Shown in pieces: positions 38,081 through 47,056 of a DNA stretch of 64,000 bases (positions within the stretch are counted from its first letter, which is position 1; each line of letters begins with the position of its first letter). The stretch covers positions 1 through 64,000 of the forward strand of contig WSNO01000005.1 of the NCBI GenBank assembly GCA_009773415.1, read 5' to 3'. The notes beneath the pieces are model-generated. The model had not been told where the DNA came from, did not search any database, and worked only from the letters and a program-made list of their open reading frames with translations. Position numbers and translations under genes: made by a program. Source of the DNA: Nitrospirota bacterium. GTDB taxonomy: Bacteria > Nitrospirota > Thermodesulfovibrionia > Thermodesulfovibrionales > Dissulfurispiraceae.

Positions 38081-38299
38081 TTTCGCTTCATGCATCACCG
38101 TCTTTTTATCTTCCCTCATCTTCAGAAAATTCGCCACTGAGCGGTCATAGGTTTTTTCATAGTCCTTGCTGAAATAGCAGGCGGGCAACTGATCCATTTT
38201 TCGGTGGTAGTGCAGGCACTCGCAGCATTTATATTTCTGGCTGCAGGAGGCATAGGTGCACGTGCAGTACCCCTGGTTCTTCTCCATGCTGCAATCCAT
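38078..38299 (-). CDS. DUF6485-type cysteine-rich protein
   Basis: 73 residues from ATG 38299 (AAGGAG upstream). The sequence MDCSMEKNQGYCTCTYASC followed by KYKCCECLHYHRKMDQLPACYF matches the small cysteine-rich DUF6485 family (recalled). Eight or more cysteines suggest metal binding. Role unknown. Confidence 0.8.
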   Translation of the reverse strand: MDCSMEKNQGYCTCTYASCSQKYKCCECLHYHRKMDQLPACYFSKDYEKTYDRSVANFLKMREDKKTVMHEAK

Positions 38300-38414
38300 C
38301 AGGGATCTCCTTTCTCTTCGCGGAAACTGCGTAAGTATAGCATGTATCATTCATCGTGGAGGATTACAGCATGATATACTGTGAACAGAAAGCCAAGGAA
38401 AAGGAGCGCACACC

Positions 38415-38630
38415 ATGCCCGCAAATTATTTTCTCTGTGTGGACTGTTTTGAGCATCTCCATAAAGCTGCAGTGGGCACTATTACGGCATTCTTCTGTTG
38501 CAACGAAAAATGCCGCCGCTTCGGAGTTCTGACGCTCGGGGGACTTGAAGACTCCGAGTGCAAAAAACGCATCATTATTGAAGATCAAAGCGGGCCCGCC
38601 GGGCCCGGACACTTCTGCAAGGAGAGATAA
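38415..38630 (+). CDS. Small cysteine-containing protein
   Basis: A 71-residue protein with CVDCFEHLHK and FFCCNEKCRRFG, suggesting a small zinc-ribbon-like fold. AAGGAG precedes the ATG at a good distance. Its stop overlaps the start of the DsbC-like gene by one base (TAATG), which supports translation and a shared operon. No family recognised. Confidence 0.6.
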   Translation: MPANYFLCVDCFEHLHKAAVGTITAFFCCNEKCRRFGVLTLGGLEDSECKKRIIIEDQSGPAGPGHFCKER

Positions 38631-39346
38631 TGAAAAAAGAACCGCCTGTCGCTATGCTGATTGTTCTGTTCGCAATATTTTTAACGCTTGCCTGGGGGAA
38701 TGCATCCGCTGAAACACCTGAAGATGCATTCAAGAGAATCTTCCCGGATTTCAGATTTGAGGAAATCAAGACGACCGGCATGACCGGCATCTATGAAGTC
38801 CGGAAGGGAACTGATATCATCTACTTTCTGCCGGAATACGGGTATCTCTTCTTCGGCGAAATCATCTCGCGGGAAGGGAAGAATCTGACTCAGCAAAGAA
38901 AAGATGATCTGGTGGCTGAAACCGCAAAAAAACTGCCGCTTGATAAGGCGGTCACGCTTGGAAGCGGCAGGCATGTAGTCGTTGAATTTACTGACCCGGA
39001 TTGTCCGTATTGCCGAAAAGCTTCAGAATTCCTGAAGAGCAGAACCGACATTACCCGCCATGTTTTCTTCCTGCCGCTTCCCATGCATCCGGACGCCGGG
39101 AATAAGGCAAAGTATGTGCTCTGTGCCGAAGATCGTGCTAAGGCTTACGAAGAGGTCATGAGCGGCAAGCTGGATGACCGGAAGTATCAGATATGTGCAA
39201 ATCCGGCAGTTTCCGACATAATGAACGCGCACATCGAAGCGGCAAGAAAAGTCGGCGTGAGCGGCACTCCTTATTTCATTATTAACGGAAAAACATTTGT
39301 TCGCGGCGCGGATATCCCGGCGCTTGAAGCAGCATTGGGCCGGTAA
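38630..39346 (+). CDS. dsbC: DsbC-like periplasmic thiol:disulfide interchange protein
   Basis: 238 residues: signal peptide (LIVLFAIFLTLAWGNASA), a DsbC-type N-terminal domain (TPEDAFKRIFPDFRFEEIKTT...GIYEV), then a thioredoxin domain with CPYC (Cys125, Cys128) and the cis-proline loop GTPYFIINGK. It should isomerise or reduce wrong disulfides in the periplasm. The electron donor DsbD is not in the window. Confidence 0.88.
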   Translation: MKKEPPVAMLIVLFAIFLTLAWGNASAETPEDAFKRIFPDFRFEEIKTTGMTGIYEVRKGTDIIYFLPEYGYLFFGEIISREGKNLTQQRKDDLVAETAKKLPLDKAVTLGSGRHVVVEFTDPDCPYCRKASEFLKSRTDITRHVFFLPLPMHPDAGNKAKYVLCAEDRAKAYEEVMSGKLDDRKYQICANPAVSDIMNAHIEAARKVGVSGTPYFIINGKTFVRGADIPALEAALGR

Positions 39347-39497
39347 TCCTCCATGAGACACCGGGAATAATTATGCGTCAAAACATTGCCTGCGACAGTG
39401 CCCGATCCGGAGAGCGCGCCGAACTGCGGATTGGTCTGAGCGACACGCAAAAGGGTATAATTCTCTTATATATCCAAATTTCGCAAGGAGCTGCCCT

Positions 39498-39986
39498 ATG
39501 ATGATCTGCCCATGTGGTTCCGGCCGCCAGTTTGCCGAGTGCTGTGAGCCCATTTTACAAGGAACATGTGCTGCTGAAACTCCGGAACAGCTTATGCGTG
39601 CTCGCTACAGCGCTTATGCTACCGCGCATGTTGATTTTCTGCACGATTCTCTTCATCCCGACGCCCGGAACGACTTTGATCCCGAAGGAACGCGAAATTG
39701 GGCTGCCGGGTCTGAATGGAGGAATCTCGAGATTGTCAGTGCCGGGATTGGCTCTCCTGACGCCGACTCCGGAACGGTTGAGTTTATTGCCACATTTGCC
39801 CAGCAGGGCAGCGAGCTGAAACATCATGAAGTTTCTCGCTTTAAAAAGCACAACGGCAGATGGCATCTCATTGACGGCAAAACCATAGGGCCGAAGCCTG
39901 TTACACGCGAAACGCCAAAGGTCGGCAGAAACGAACCCTGCCCCTGCGGCAGCGCTAAAAAGTATAAAAAGTGCTGCGGCGGGTAA
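39498..39986 (+). CDS. ychJ: YchJ-like SEC-C motif protein
   Basis: 162 residues with SEC-C zinc motifs at both ends: [15 protein letters not shown] (4-18) and [15 protein letters not shown] at the C-terminus. The middle is the NTF2-like YchJ domain ([23 protein letters not shown]). AAGGAG is upstream. Function unknown, widely kept. Confidence 0.9.
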   Translation: MMICPCGSGRQFAECCEPILQGTCAAETPEQLMRARYSAYATAHVDFLHDSLHPDARNDFDPEGTRNWAAGSEWRNLEIVSAGIGSPDADSGTVEFIATFAQQGSELKHHEVSRFKKHNGRWHLIDGKTIGPKPVTRETPKVGRNEPCPCGSAKKYKKCCGG

Positions 39987-40015
39987 GCCGGCATTCGCAT
40001 TCCGCGGAGAAAAAC

Positions 40016-40582
40016 GTGAAATCCTCTCCGGATGCGTGGAAAATCACTCGCAGGGCGCATTTCTGCCGGGCAACTTTATTGCTGATTGCAGTTTTTCTTA
40101 CTGCCTCCTGCGGAATGCACTCTGCATCGACTCACCCCGGCGTTTCTCCTGATGAAATAACCGGCACCTGGTCGGTGATCGTGTACGGAGGGCGGCATGC
40201 CAATGACCTTGAAACCATCGGCTTCTTCGATCGCGAGGATGACGATTACCCGATCGTCATGAATGCCCCTGATTTTGATTACAAAATCACTCGCGGCATG
40301 GCAACCCCCGATGCGCTCAAATATGCACGCGAGGCTGTAGGCTTCCATCGGTCATTTCAGTCAATGCATGTGAGCCGCCTCGTGGCGCCTGATGGACATC
40401 TTGTCGGGTACGAACTGCGTCCGCTCTATCCGTTTTTTGAATTCGGCTATCAGAATGTGCTCGATGTCTCCTATGCCTGGCGCGGCAAGGCCCTGGTTGT
40501 AACCGTCAGGCTCAAACCTCAAGTCCGCCGACAGCTTGAAGGAGACGATCCGCGCAGTCGCCCGTTTCTCTTCCGGCGATAG
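40016..40582 (+). CDS. Putative lipoprotein of unknown family
   Basis: 188 residues from a GTG at 40016 with CGGAG 6 nt upstream. The N-terminus has a hydrophobic stretch ending in LTASCG, a lipobox. The body contains DEITGTWSVIVYGGRHANDLETIGFFDRED and a basic C-terminus. An upstream start at 39971 would overlap ychJ and disturb the signal. It is followed after 14 bp by the Bpt gene. Confidence 0.7.
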   Translation: MKSSPDAWKITRRAHFCRATLLLIAVFLTASCGMHSASTHPGVSPDEITGTWSVIVYGGRHANDLETIGFFDREDDDYPIVMNAPDFDYKITRGMATPDALKYAREAVGFHRSFQSMHVSRLVAPDGHLVGYELRPLYPFFEFGYQNVLDVSYAWRGKALVVTVRLKPQVRRQLEGDDPRSRPFLFRR

Positions 40583-40596
40583 CTCACGGGTACGGC

Positions 40597-41301
40597 ATGC
40601 CACTGCCTGAGAATGATGCTCTTTTCATTGAGGAGTTCCCCTGCGCCTATTTCGACGACGGCAGGATTGCCAGGATCGAATACCTCATCACCGACACCGA
40701 CGCAATGAGGTCCTTTCATCAGCACCTTGCGACCGGCCACCGGCGGCTCGGGAGAACTTTTTACCGCACTATCTGCCGGGGATGTTCCGCATGCGTGCCG
40801 ATTCGCATTAATGTCGGGCTGTTTCAGGCAAGGAAAAGTCAGAAGCGTACGTTGCGAATGAATGCCGATATTCAGGTTATCGTGCGTCCGTCGGGAGAAC
40901 TTTCACCTGAACAGCGTGAACTGTTCAGTAACTATCTGCTGACCAAGCATAACAAGAAAGAAGAGGCGAATAATGATGAGGACCTTCAGCTGCGCATCAT
41001 TCACTTCGGATATGCCCGTTCGATAGAAATGGATTACTATCTTGACGGACGGCTGATCGGCGTCGGCATTGTGGATGCGGCACAGGATGCGCTCTCGGCG
41101 AATTATTTTTATTATGATACCGGGTTTCTCAGGCGGAGGCTTGGAGTTTTCAGCATTCTTCAGGAGATAGCGCTCGCGCAGGCGCTCGGGAAGCGATATT
41201 ACTATCTCGGCTTTCTGATTGAAGAGAACCCGAAAATGGCTTACAAGAGGGATTTCCGGCCCCATGAACTGTACCTGAGCGGAGCATGGAAAACTGTTTG
41301 A
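40597..41301 (+). CDS. bpt: Leucyl/arginyl-tRNA--protein transferase (Bpt/ATE type)
   Basis: 234 residues. The N-terminal cysteine motif FYRTICRGCSACVPIRI and the C-terminal GFLIEENPKMAYKRDFRPHELY are hallmarks of Bpt/ATE1 proteins. These add leucine to proteins with acidic N-termini, marking them for ClpS/ClpAP. Length and motifs fit Bpt. clp genes are not nearby. Confidence 0.88.
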   Translation: MPLPENDALFIEEFPCAYFDDGRIARIEYLITDTDAMRSFHQHLATGHRRLGRTFYRTICRGCSACVPIRINVGLFQARKSQKRTLRMNADIQVIVRPSGELSPEQRELFSNYLLTKHNKKEEANNDEDLQLRIIHFGYARSIEMDYYLDGRLIGVGIVDAAQDALSANYFYYDTGFLRRRLGVFSILQEIALAQALGKRYYYLGFLIEENPKMAYKRDFRPHELYLSGAWKTV

Positions 41302-41468
41302 GCCCATGCACGCCTCGCTGCTCTATAAATCGTCCGGCAAGATGCCTTCCTCTCTGATTTTACTTCAAGCAAACGGGCTTGCATCCATAATGAACGAGGG
41401 AATCTGGCCACTGTGCTGGTCTCTGGATTAACGGACCTGCACGCAGGTAAACTTACTGACAGGTTTTC

Positions 41469-42122
41469 ATGAATAAGAACCTCTTGCCCAAAAAGCGAAT
41501 TGCTTTCCCGGATGACGAACAGAAGCAGCCGTGGTTGTCTCTGTTGTTCACCGCGTATGCCGTCATTGATGAAGGTGTCCGCATTGCGATTGACCGCGAA
41601 GAAAAAAAGCGCGGGGCCAGGTTGGCCTGCCGACAAGGGTGCGGCGGATGCTGCCGGACGCACAGAGACATTCCGGTTTACCCGATTGAACTTGTCGGCA
41701 TATACTGGTTCGTAATCGAGAAGATAGGGCAGCCGCTTCGCCGGACAATCAGGCAGCAGCTTTTGCAGCACAGAAAAGGCGGCGCCTGTCCTTTTCTTGT
41801 GGATGATTCATGCGCCGTTCATGTGGTAAGGCCCATCGCATGCCGCCAGTTCAATGTGTTTGATACAGCGTGTGCAGACCATGAAGACCCCTTCTACACG
41901 AGGCGGCAGGACGTTCTGACGCCGATTGCCGAATACGCCAATGCCGCTCTCGGCGTGACATTGCCATTCTACGGCATTACCGGCGAGGCTGCGCGGAAGA
42001 GAGCGATTGACAGCCGGTTGATAAATGCGCAGATAAAGATCCTGCAGGAGTGTTCATGGAGCGATCTTGCCCCGCGAATGGATGATTTCGATTTTTCCCG
42101 GCAGGAGTTCGGACAGCGGTAG
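41469..42122 (+). CDS. YkgJ-family cysteine-cluster protein
   Basis: 217 residues. The cysteine cluster CRQGCGGCCRTHRD and the downstream CPFLVDDSCAVHVVRPIACRQFN, with CADHEDPF, match the YkgJ/UPF0153 family, thought to bind zinc or iron-sulfur. Function unknown. It ends 2 bp before the convergent GntR-type gene. Confidence 0.85.
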   Translation: MNKNLLPKKRIAFPDDEQKQPWLSLLFTAYAVIDEGVRIAIDREEKKRGARLACRQGCGGCCRTHRDIPVYPIELVGIYWFVIEKIGQPLRRTIRQQLLQHRKGGACPFLVDDSCAVHVVRPIACRQFNVFDTACADHEDPFYTRRQDVLTPIAEYANAALGVTLPFYGITGEAARKRAIDSRLINAQIKILQECSWSDLAPRMDDFDFSRQEFGQR

Positions 42123-42124
42123 TG

Positions 42125-42901
42125 CTACTTTTTGCTGCGCCGGGGAGATGCTGCTTTTTTTTCTGAAGCGGGAGCATGGTGCTGCTCACCCAGCGAAGCA
42201 AGAAGGTGATCTCCTGCATGTTTCAGATGAGCCTGCATCGCCGCTTTCGCCTGTTCGGCATCGCGCTGCTCAATCGCGGCCAGTACAGCAGCGTGTTCTT
42301 CGAAAACCCGGGCATATGCGCCGGGAACCAAAGATTTTTGCGTCATCCAGCTTTTGACCTGCTGCTGAATCTCATCAAAAAAACGCTCCAGAATACCATT
42401 GTGGCATGCACGCGCAAGGGCTTTATGAAATCCGAAGTCCGCCTGAATGATTTTTTTCCCGCTGGGAATCACTTTCTGCAACTGATTAAGCTGATCTCTT
42501 ATTGCTGCGATATCCTCTTTCGTCGCGCGTTCGGCTGCATAGCCGGCGATTGTCTGTTCAAGCACAATGCGCGCCTCGATGACCTCCTGCACCTTGCCCT
42601 GCCATACTGCGGAGAGTCCCCACTGGCGGGGACGCGCAAGGAATTCCTCGGGAGTCGCCACAACAAACGTGCCGCGGCCGGGACTCACCGAAAGAATGCC
42701 GGTCAGCGAGAGTGCGCCGATGGCTTCACGGAGGGAGCTTCTGCCGACTCCGAATTGATCCATCAGAACCGGTTCCGGCGGCAGGCGGTCTCCTGCCGTG
42801 AGCGCTCCGTTGCGCACCATGCCGACCAGATGGTCGATAATCTCATCGGTAAGGCGCTTGCGCTGAATCTTATGGGGAGCCTGTTTCTTGTTTTCTTTCA
42901 T
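42125..42901 (-). CDS. FadR-type GntR transcription regulator
   Basis: 258 residues. Residues about 12-80 form the winged-helix domain (LTAGDRLPPEPVLMDQFGVGRSSLREAIGALSLTGILSVSPGRGTFV), and the rest an FCD ligand domain. The tail EKKAASPRRSKK is basic. It faces the hyi-glxR genes with a large palindrome in between, so it most likely controls them, perhaps in response to glycolate, glyoxylate or a related acid. Confidence 0.9.
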   Translation of the reverse strand: MKENKKQAPHKIQRKRLTDEIIDHLVGMVRNGALTAGDRLPPEPVLMDQFGVGRSSLREAIGALSLTGILSVSPGRGTFVVATPEEFLARPRQWGLSAVWQGKVQEVIEARIVLEQTIAGYAAERATKEDIAAIRDQLNQLQKVIPSGKKIIQADFGFHKALARACHNGILERFFDEIQQQVKSWMTQKSLVPGAYARVFEEHAAVLAAIEQRDAEQAKAAMQAHLKHAGDHLLASLGEQHHAPASEKKAASPRRSKK

Positions 42902-42953
42902 AGTGTCCGCCGTTCATGATGACGGTTTGAGGGATGTCCGGTCAAGCGTTTCT

Positions 42954-43000
42954 TCCGGAGTCAATAAACATCATGTGATCTGATGTTTATTGACTCCGGA
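42954..43000. promoter_or_regulatory. 47-bp palindrome in the divergent promoter region
   Basis: Two perfect 20-bp arms (TCCGGAGTCAATAAACATCA at 42954-42973 and its complement at 42981-43000) with a 7-bp centre. It lies between the FadR-type regulator and hyi. Position suggests an operator, although FadR-family sites are normally shorter. No T run supports termination. Confidence 0.7.
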
Positions 43001-43057
43001 GAATATCCTGCTGTATAACAGTAAGAACAGTCCGGCAAATCCGGTCAGGAGGTGTTC

Positions 43058-43852
43058 ATGCGGCGGTTCAGCGCCAATCTGTCCATGCTTTTTCAGGAGT
43101 ATGATTTTCTCGATCGCTTTGAAAAGGCACGGGAAGCCGGCTTCACCGGCGTCGAATACCTTTTCCCCTATCAATGGCAGCCGGAACAACTTGCCTCGTT
43201 GCTGGCGCGTTATGGCCTGACGCAGGTTCTCCATAACCTCCCCGCCGGCGACTGGGCCGCCGGAGAGCGCGGTATCGCATGCATTCCCGGCAGAGAAGCA
43301 GAATTTCGAGCGGGGGTCGACGTGGCGATAACGTACGCACAGAAGATCGGCTGCTCCATGCTCAACTGCCTTGTCGGAAAGCGACCGGCCGGAATTCATG
43401 ATGAAGATCTTCGGCAGGCGCTTGTTGCAAACTTGTCATATGCTGCGCCTCTGCTGGAAGATGCCGGCATTAAACTCCTCATTGAACCGCTCAACAGCCG
43501 CGACATTCCCGGCTTTTTCCTGGTGCATACCGAAGACGCTCTCGCCATCAGAAAGCTTGTGAATCACCCCAACCTGTATCTGCAATATGACGTCTATCAC
43601 ATGCAGGTTATGGAAGGAAATCTGATCCAGACAATCACGAACAATCTGGAGTCTATCGCACACATCCAGATTGCCGACAATCCGGGACGGCACGAACCCG
43701 GCACCGGTGAAATCAATTATGCGAACATCTTCAGGGCGCTGAATGAAAGTGGATACTCCGGATGGATCGGATGTGAATATCTTCCGCTGACAACTACGAA
43801 GGAAGGACTTCGCTGGATGAACTCTTCACAAACGAAAGGAGAATCACTATGA
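43058..43852 (+). CDS. hyi: Hydroxypyruvate isomerase
   Basis: 264 residues, TIM-barrel of the xylose isomerase-like family. MRRFSANLSMLFQEYDFLDRFEKAREAGFTGVEYLFPY, IEPLNSRDIPGFFL, YDVYHMQ and IQIADNPGRHEPGTGEINY are typical of Hyi. It interconverts hydroxypyruvate and tartronate semialdehyde. ATG 43058 follows AGGAGG. Its end overlaps glxR by 4 bp. Confidence 0.92.
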   Translation: MRRFSANLSMLFQEYDFLDRFEKAREAGFTGVEYLFPYQWQPEQLASLLARYGLTQVLHNLPAGDWAAGERGIACIPGREAEFRAGVDVAITYAQKIGCSMLNCLVGKRPAGIHDEDLRQALVANLSYAAPLLEDAGIKLLIEPLNSRDIPGFFLVHTEDALAIRKLVNHPNLYLQYDVYHMQVMEGNLIQTITNNLESIAHIQIADNPGRHEPGTGEINYANIFRALNESGYSGWIGCEYLPLTTTKEGLRWMNSSQTKGESL

Positions 43853-44736
43853 GCACACTTGGCTTTGTCGGCCTCGGCATTATGGGGAAACCGATGGCTC
43901 GCCATCTGATAACCGCGGGCTGCGCGGTAGCGGTGTTCAGCCGCTCTTCAGGACCGGCTGAGGAACTTGCATCCATTGGGGCAATTGCCTGCAACTCTCC
44001 GCGCGATGTTGCCGCAAAGTCTGACATTGTTTTTATCATGGTTCCGGATACGCCCGATGTCGAAAAAATCCTCTTTGGCAAAAACGGTCTTCTCGAAGGA
44101 TTGAAGCCGGGATCTGTCGTAGTCGATATGAGCACTATTTCTCCGCTTGCAACCAAGGACTTTGCCGCGCGCCTCGCCGAAAAAGGCATCGATATGCTCG
44201 ACGCGCCGGTATCGGGCGGACAGGTCGGCGCGGAAAATGCGGCGCTTTCAATCATGGTCGGCGGCAAGGAGGAGGTTTTTAAAAAAGTAAAACCGTATTT
44301 CGAACTAATGGGGAAGTTGATCGTCCGCATCGGCGGAAATGGCGCGGGACAGACCTGCAAAGCCGCAAACCAGATTGTTGTTGCAGGCACGATTCAGGCG
44401 GTAAGCGAGGCGCTTCTGCTGGCGTCCCGTGCCGGAGCCGACCCTGCAAAAGTCCGTGAAGCCCTCCTCGGCGGCTTTGCGCAGAGCAGGATTCTCGACG
44501 TGCACGGCAACAGGATGATCACCAGGAATTTCGCTCCTGGCTTCCGTGTCAAACTTCAGCAGAAGGATCTGAACATAGCGCTTGATACTGCCCGCAGCCT
44601 CGGCTTGAGACTGCCGGGCACGCAGAGCGCACAGGAGTTATATTCTGCGGTCGCTGCGGACGGAGGCTCGGACCTCGATCACTCAGCGCTGCTGACAGCG
44701 CTCGAAAAACTCGGGTCTGCTCCCCCGGAACCATAA
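43849..44736 (+). CDS. glxR: 2-hydroxy-3-oxopropionate reductase (tartronate semialdehyde reductase)
   Basis: 295 residues of the beta-hydroxyacid dehydrogenase family, with LGFVGLGIMGKPMARHL (NAD(P) loop), DAPVSGGQVGAE and the catalytic lysine in GAGQTCKAANQIVV. It reduces tartronate semialdehyde to glycerate. With Hyi it links glyoxylate or hydroxypyruvate to glycerate; a glyoxylate carboligase gene is not seen here. Confidence 0.92.
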   Translation: MSTLGFVGLGIMGKPMARHLITAGCAVAVFSRSSGPAEELASIGAIACNSPRDVAAKSDIVFIMVPDTPDVEKILFGKNGLLEGLKPGSVVVDMSTISPLATKDFAARLAEKGIDMLDAPVSGGQVGAENAALSIMVGGKEEVFKKVKPYFELMGKLIVRIGGNGAGQTCKAANQIVVAGTIQAVSEALLLASRAGADPAKVREALLGGFAQSRILDVHGNRMITRNFAPGFRVKLQQKDLNIALDTARSLGLRLPGTQSAQELYSAVAADGGSDLDHSALLTALEKLGSAPPEP

Positions 44737-44746
44737 AACCGGACAA

Positions 44747-44775
44747 CACGGAACCGCTTCGAAAGCGGCTCCGTG
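44747..44775. terminator. Hairpin between glxR and arsM
   Basis: CACGGA-A-CCGCTT and AAGCGG-C-TCCGTG form a stem with a CGA loop and one A/C mismatch. It lies between convergent genes; no strong T run, so termination is likely but not certain. Confidence 0.55.
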
Positions 44776-44785
44776 CCCGTATGAT

Positions 44786-45586
44786 TCAGACAGGCTTAAA
44801 TGCAGTAATGTAGGCGGAAAATACCATCTGTTCAACACCGTCTCCAAAATTCCAGCTCCTGATAATATCGTCGCTGTTTTCCTTGCTGTCGATGCGCACA
44901 TCGACAAATCCGCTGCACTGAAGCATCTTTTTCAGTTCCTCCACGGGAACCGCTCCGGTTATTCAGCCGCTGTAGGCGCGTTCATCACGAAGCAGCGATT
45001 CGCTGAATGCGGCCTTTTGGAGAATATCCGAAATCGCAAGACGGCCGCCGGGCTTCAGCACTCGAAACGTATCGCGGAAAACCGCCTCCTTGTCGGGAGC
45101 AAGGTTGATGACGCAATTGGATATAACGACATTGACCGACTCATCCTCAACCGGCAGATGTTCAATTTCACCGAGGCGGAATTCAACACGGTCGCCAAAG
45201 TTATGTCGCGCGGCATTCTCCTGAGCTTTTGCAACCATCTCGGGAGTCATGTCAACACCAATCACCCGGCCCGAATCCCCGACGCGCATGGCCGCAAGAA
45301 AGGCATCGAAGCCCGCGCCTGCGCCAAGATCGAGCACCACTTCCCCCGGCTTCAGATCTGCGATTGCATGCGGATTCCCGCAGCCGAGACCAAGATTTGC
45401 CTCACCAAGACCGATCTTCAGTTCATCTTCCGAATAGCCGAGCATCCGGCCGGTTTCAAGCAGGCTCGTCGTTGCCGCTGCCGGCGCACAGCAGCTTGAG
45501 ACGGGAAGCAGTGTCTGTCTGCCCGTTGCAACTGCGGCATAATCGCGCCGCACAATCTGCTTTAGTTTAAACGCATCATGCTTCAT
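44786..45586 (-). CDS. arsM: Arsenite methyltransferase, selenocysteine-containing
   Basis: Reading the UGA at 44963-44965 as selenocysteine gives 266 residues. The SAM fold shows VVLDLGAGAGFDAFLAA, the ArsM-like GLGCGNPHA, SNCVINLAPDK and a CCAP near the N-terminus. The family's third arsenic-binding cysteine, in YSGC[IV]xGA, is here YSG-U-ITGA. After it the frame stays open for 58 residues with a normal ArsM ending (VPVEELKKMLQCSGFVDVRI...). A hairpin starts 10 nt after the UGA. It follows degP with a 3-nt gap. A nonsense mutation is the alternative, but the codon sits exactly on the cysteine. Confidence 0.82.
44933..44952 (-). promoter_or_regulatory. SECIS-like hairpin of arsM
   Basis: Minus-strand stem CGGTTCC / GGAACTG (7 bp, one G-U pair) with loop CGTGGA, starting 10 nt after the UGA. 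Spacing and stem length equal those of the three sbtA hairpins. Confidence 0.65.
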
Positions 45587-45589
45587 GTC

Positions 45590-47056
45590 TTATTTGTCCG
45601 GAACCATAAGGAACACGGAAGATCCGTTCCGATAGACAACGAGCAGTGTGCCCTGTTTTCCTTTGCTCTTGGTAACGGCAGTTTCATAATCCTTGGTGTT
45701 TCTGATGTCAAGCCGGTTCACCTGCATGATGATGTCGCCCCTTGCCAGCACGTCATCCGCCGGCGTGCCGTCTTCAACATCCGTCACAATGACGCCCTGT
45801 ACCCGTTTCGGAAGATCAAGGCTGCGGCGGATTTCCGGCGTTATATTCTGAACAGTTACCCCCTTGAGGCCGCCGGTGCTCTTGCCCGTGCTGCGCGCCT
45901 GAAGGTCGGAAGGCAGCTCTGCAATCCTCACCGTTGTCGACTGTGCCTTTCCGTCGCGGATATATTTGACGACCACATCTTTGCCAGGCGCAGTAGAGGC
46001 CACCGCGTTCCGCAGGCTGCTCGGGTCTGCAACTTCCTTGCCGTCAAAGTCTGTAATCACGTCGCCGCGCTGCAGTCCGGCTTTTTCCGCCGGGCTGCCG
46101 TCCGTGACATCCCCCACCAGCGCTCCCTTTTCGTCCTTGAGATTGAACTGTTTTGCAATATCGCCGGAGACCGGCTGAATCGAAACGCCGAGCCAGCCGC
46201 GTACCACCTTTCCCTTGGTGATGAGGCTATCCATAACCGATTTTGCAAGATTGCTCGGGATGGCGAATCCGACGCCCTGATAACCGCCTGACGTGCTGAA
46301 TATTGCGGTATTGACACCGACCAACTCGCCCCGAACGCTGATGAGCGCGCCGCCCGAGTTGCCCGGATTAATCGCGGCGTCGGTCTGAATGAAATCTTCG
46401 TAATCGGATATTCCGACATTTGAACGGCCGACCGCACTGACAATGCCTGATGTCACGGTCGCGTTGAGGCCGAAGGGGTTTCCGATTGCAATAACCGTTT
46501 CGCCGACCTGCAGCCGGTCGGAATCAGCCAGTCTCAGTACAGGAAGGTTCTGCGCATCGATTTTCACTACAGCAATGTCGCTCTTCGGGTCAGTGCCGAT
46601 CACCTTGCCTTTGAATTCCCGCTTGTCCGAAAGCCGGATGCGTATATCGTCGGCATCTTTAATCACATGATTGTTCGTCAGAATGTATCCGTTCTTGTCT
46701 ACAATGACGCCTGAGCCGAGATTCGACTGCTTGCGGTCTTTCGGTTTCTGCGTCGGGCTGAAATCATCCCCGAAGAATCGCTTGAAAAACGGGTCGTTGA
46801 AAAACGGATGCGGCGCGCCCTGCGACTTGATGGTTTTTGATGTTGATATGTTCACTACTGCCGGCTTGACTGCAGCCGTCACTTCGGCAAGCGCCCTGCT
46901 CGACCTGCTCAGAATGTCGATAGCCTCCTGCGAGATCTTCGGCTCCTGTGAGTTGCCCGGCGTCTGCAGATTGAAATTTGAAGAGATAGCCAGTCCCAGA
47001 ATCATGCCTATCATGACAAACGTGATGCCAACCATGACCTTGTAGCGTAAATTCAT
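45590..47056 (-). CDS. degP: DegP/HtrA-type periplasmic serine protease
   Basis: 488 residues from ATG 47056, which has GGAGGA upstream (an ATG at 47071 carries that site inside its own codons). One N-terminal membrane helix, then the trypsin-like domain with His in LTNNHVIKD, Asp in KSDIAVVKI and Ser in NPGNSGGALI, then two PDZ domains. Degrades misfolded envelope proteins. The arsM gene follows 3 nt later, an unexpected pairing. Confidence 0.94.
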   Translation of the reverse strand: MNLRYKVMVGITFVMIGMILGLAISSNFNLQTPGNSQEPKISQEAIDILSRSSRALAEVTAAVKPAVVNISTSKTIKSQGAPHPFFNDPFFKRFFGDDFSPTQKPKDRKQSNLGSGVIVDKNGYILTNNHVIKDADDIRIRLSDKREFKGKVIGTDPKSDIAVVKIDAQNLPVLRLADSDRLQVGETVIAIGNPFGLNATVTSGIVSAVGRSNVGISDYEDFIQTDAAINPGNSGGALISVRGELVGVNTAIFSTSGGYQGVGFAIPSNLAKSVMDSLITKGKVVRGWLGVSIQPVSGDIAKQFNLKDEKGALVGDVTDGSPAEKAGLQRGDVITDFDGKEVADPSSLRNAVASTAPGKDVVVKYIRDGKAQSTTVRIAELPSDLQARSTGKSTGGLKGVTVQNITPEIRRSLDLPKRVQGVIVTDVEDGTPADDVLARGDIIMQVNRLDIRNTKDYETAVTKSKGKQGTLLVVYRNGSSVFLMVPDK

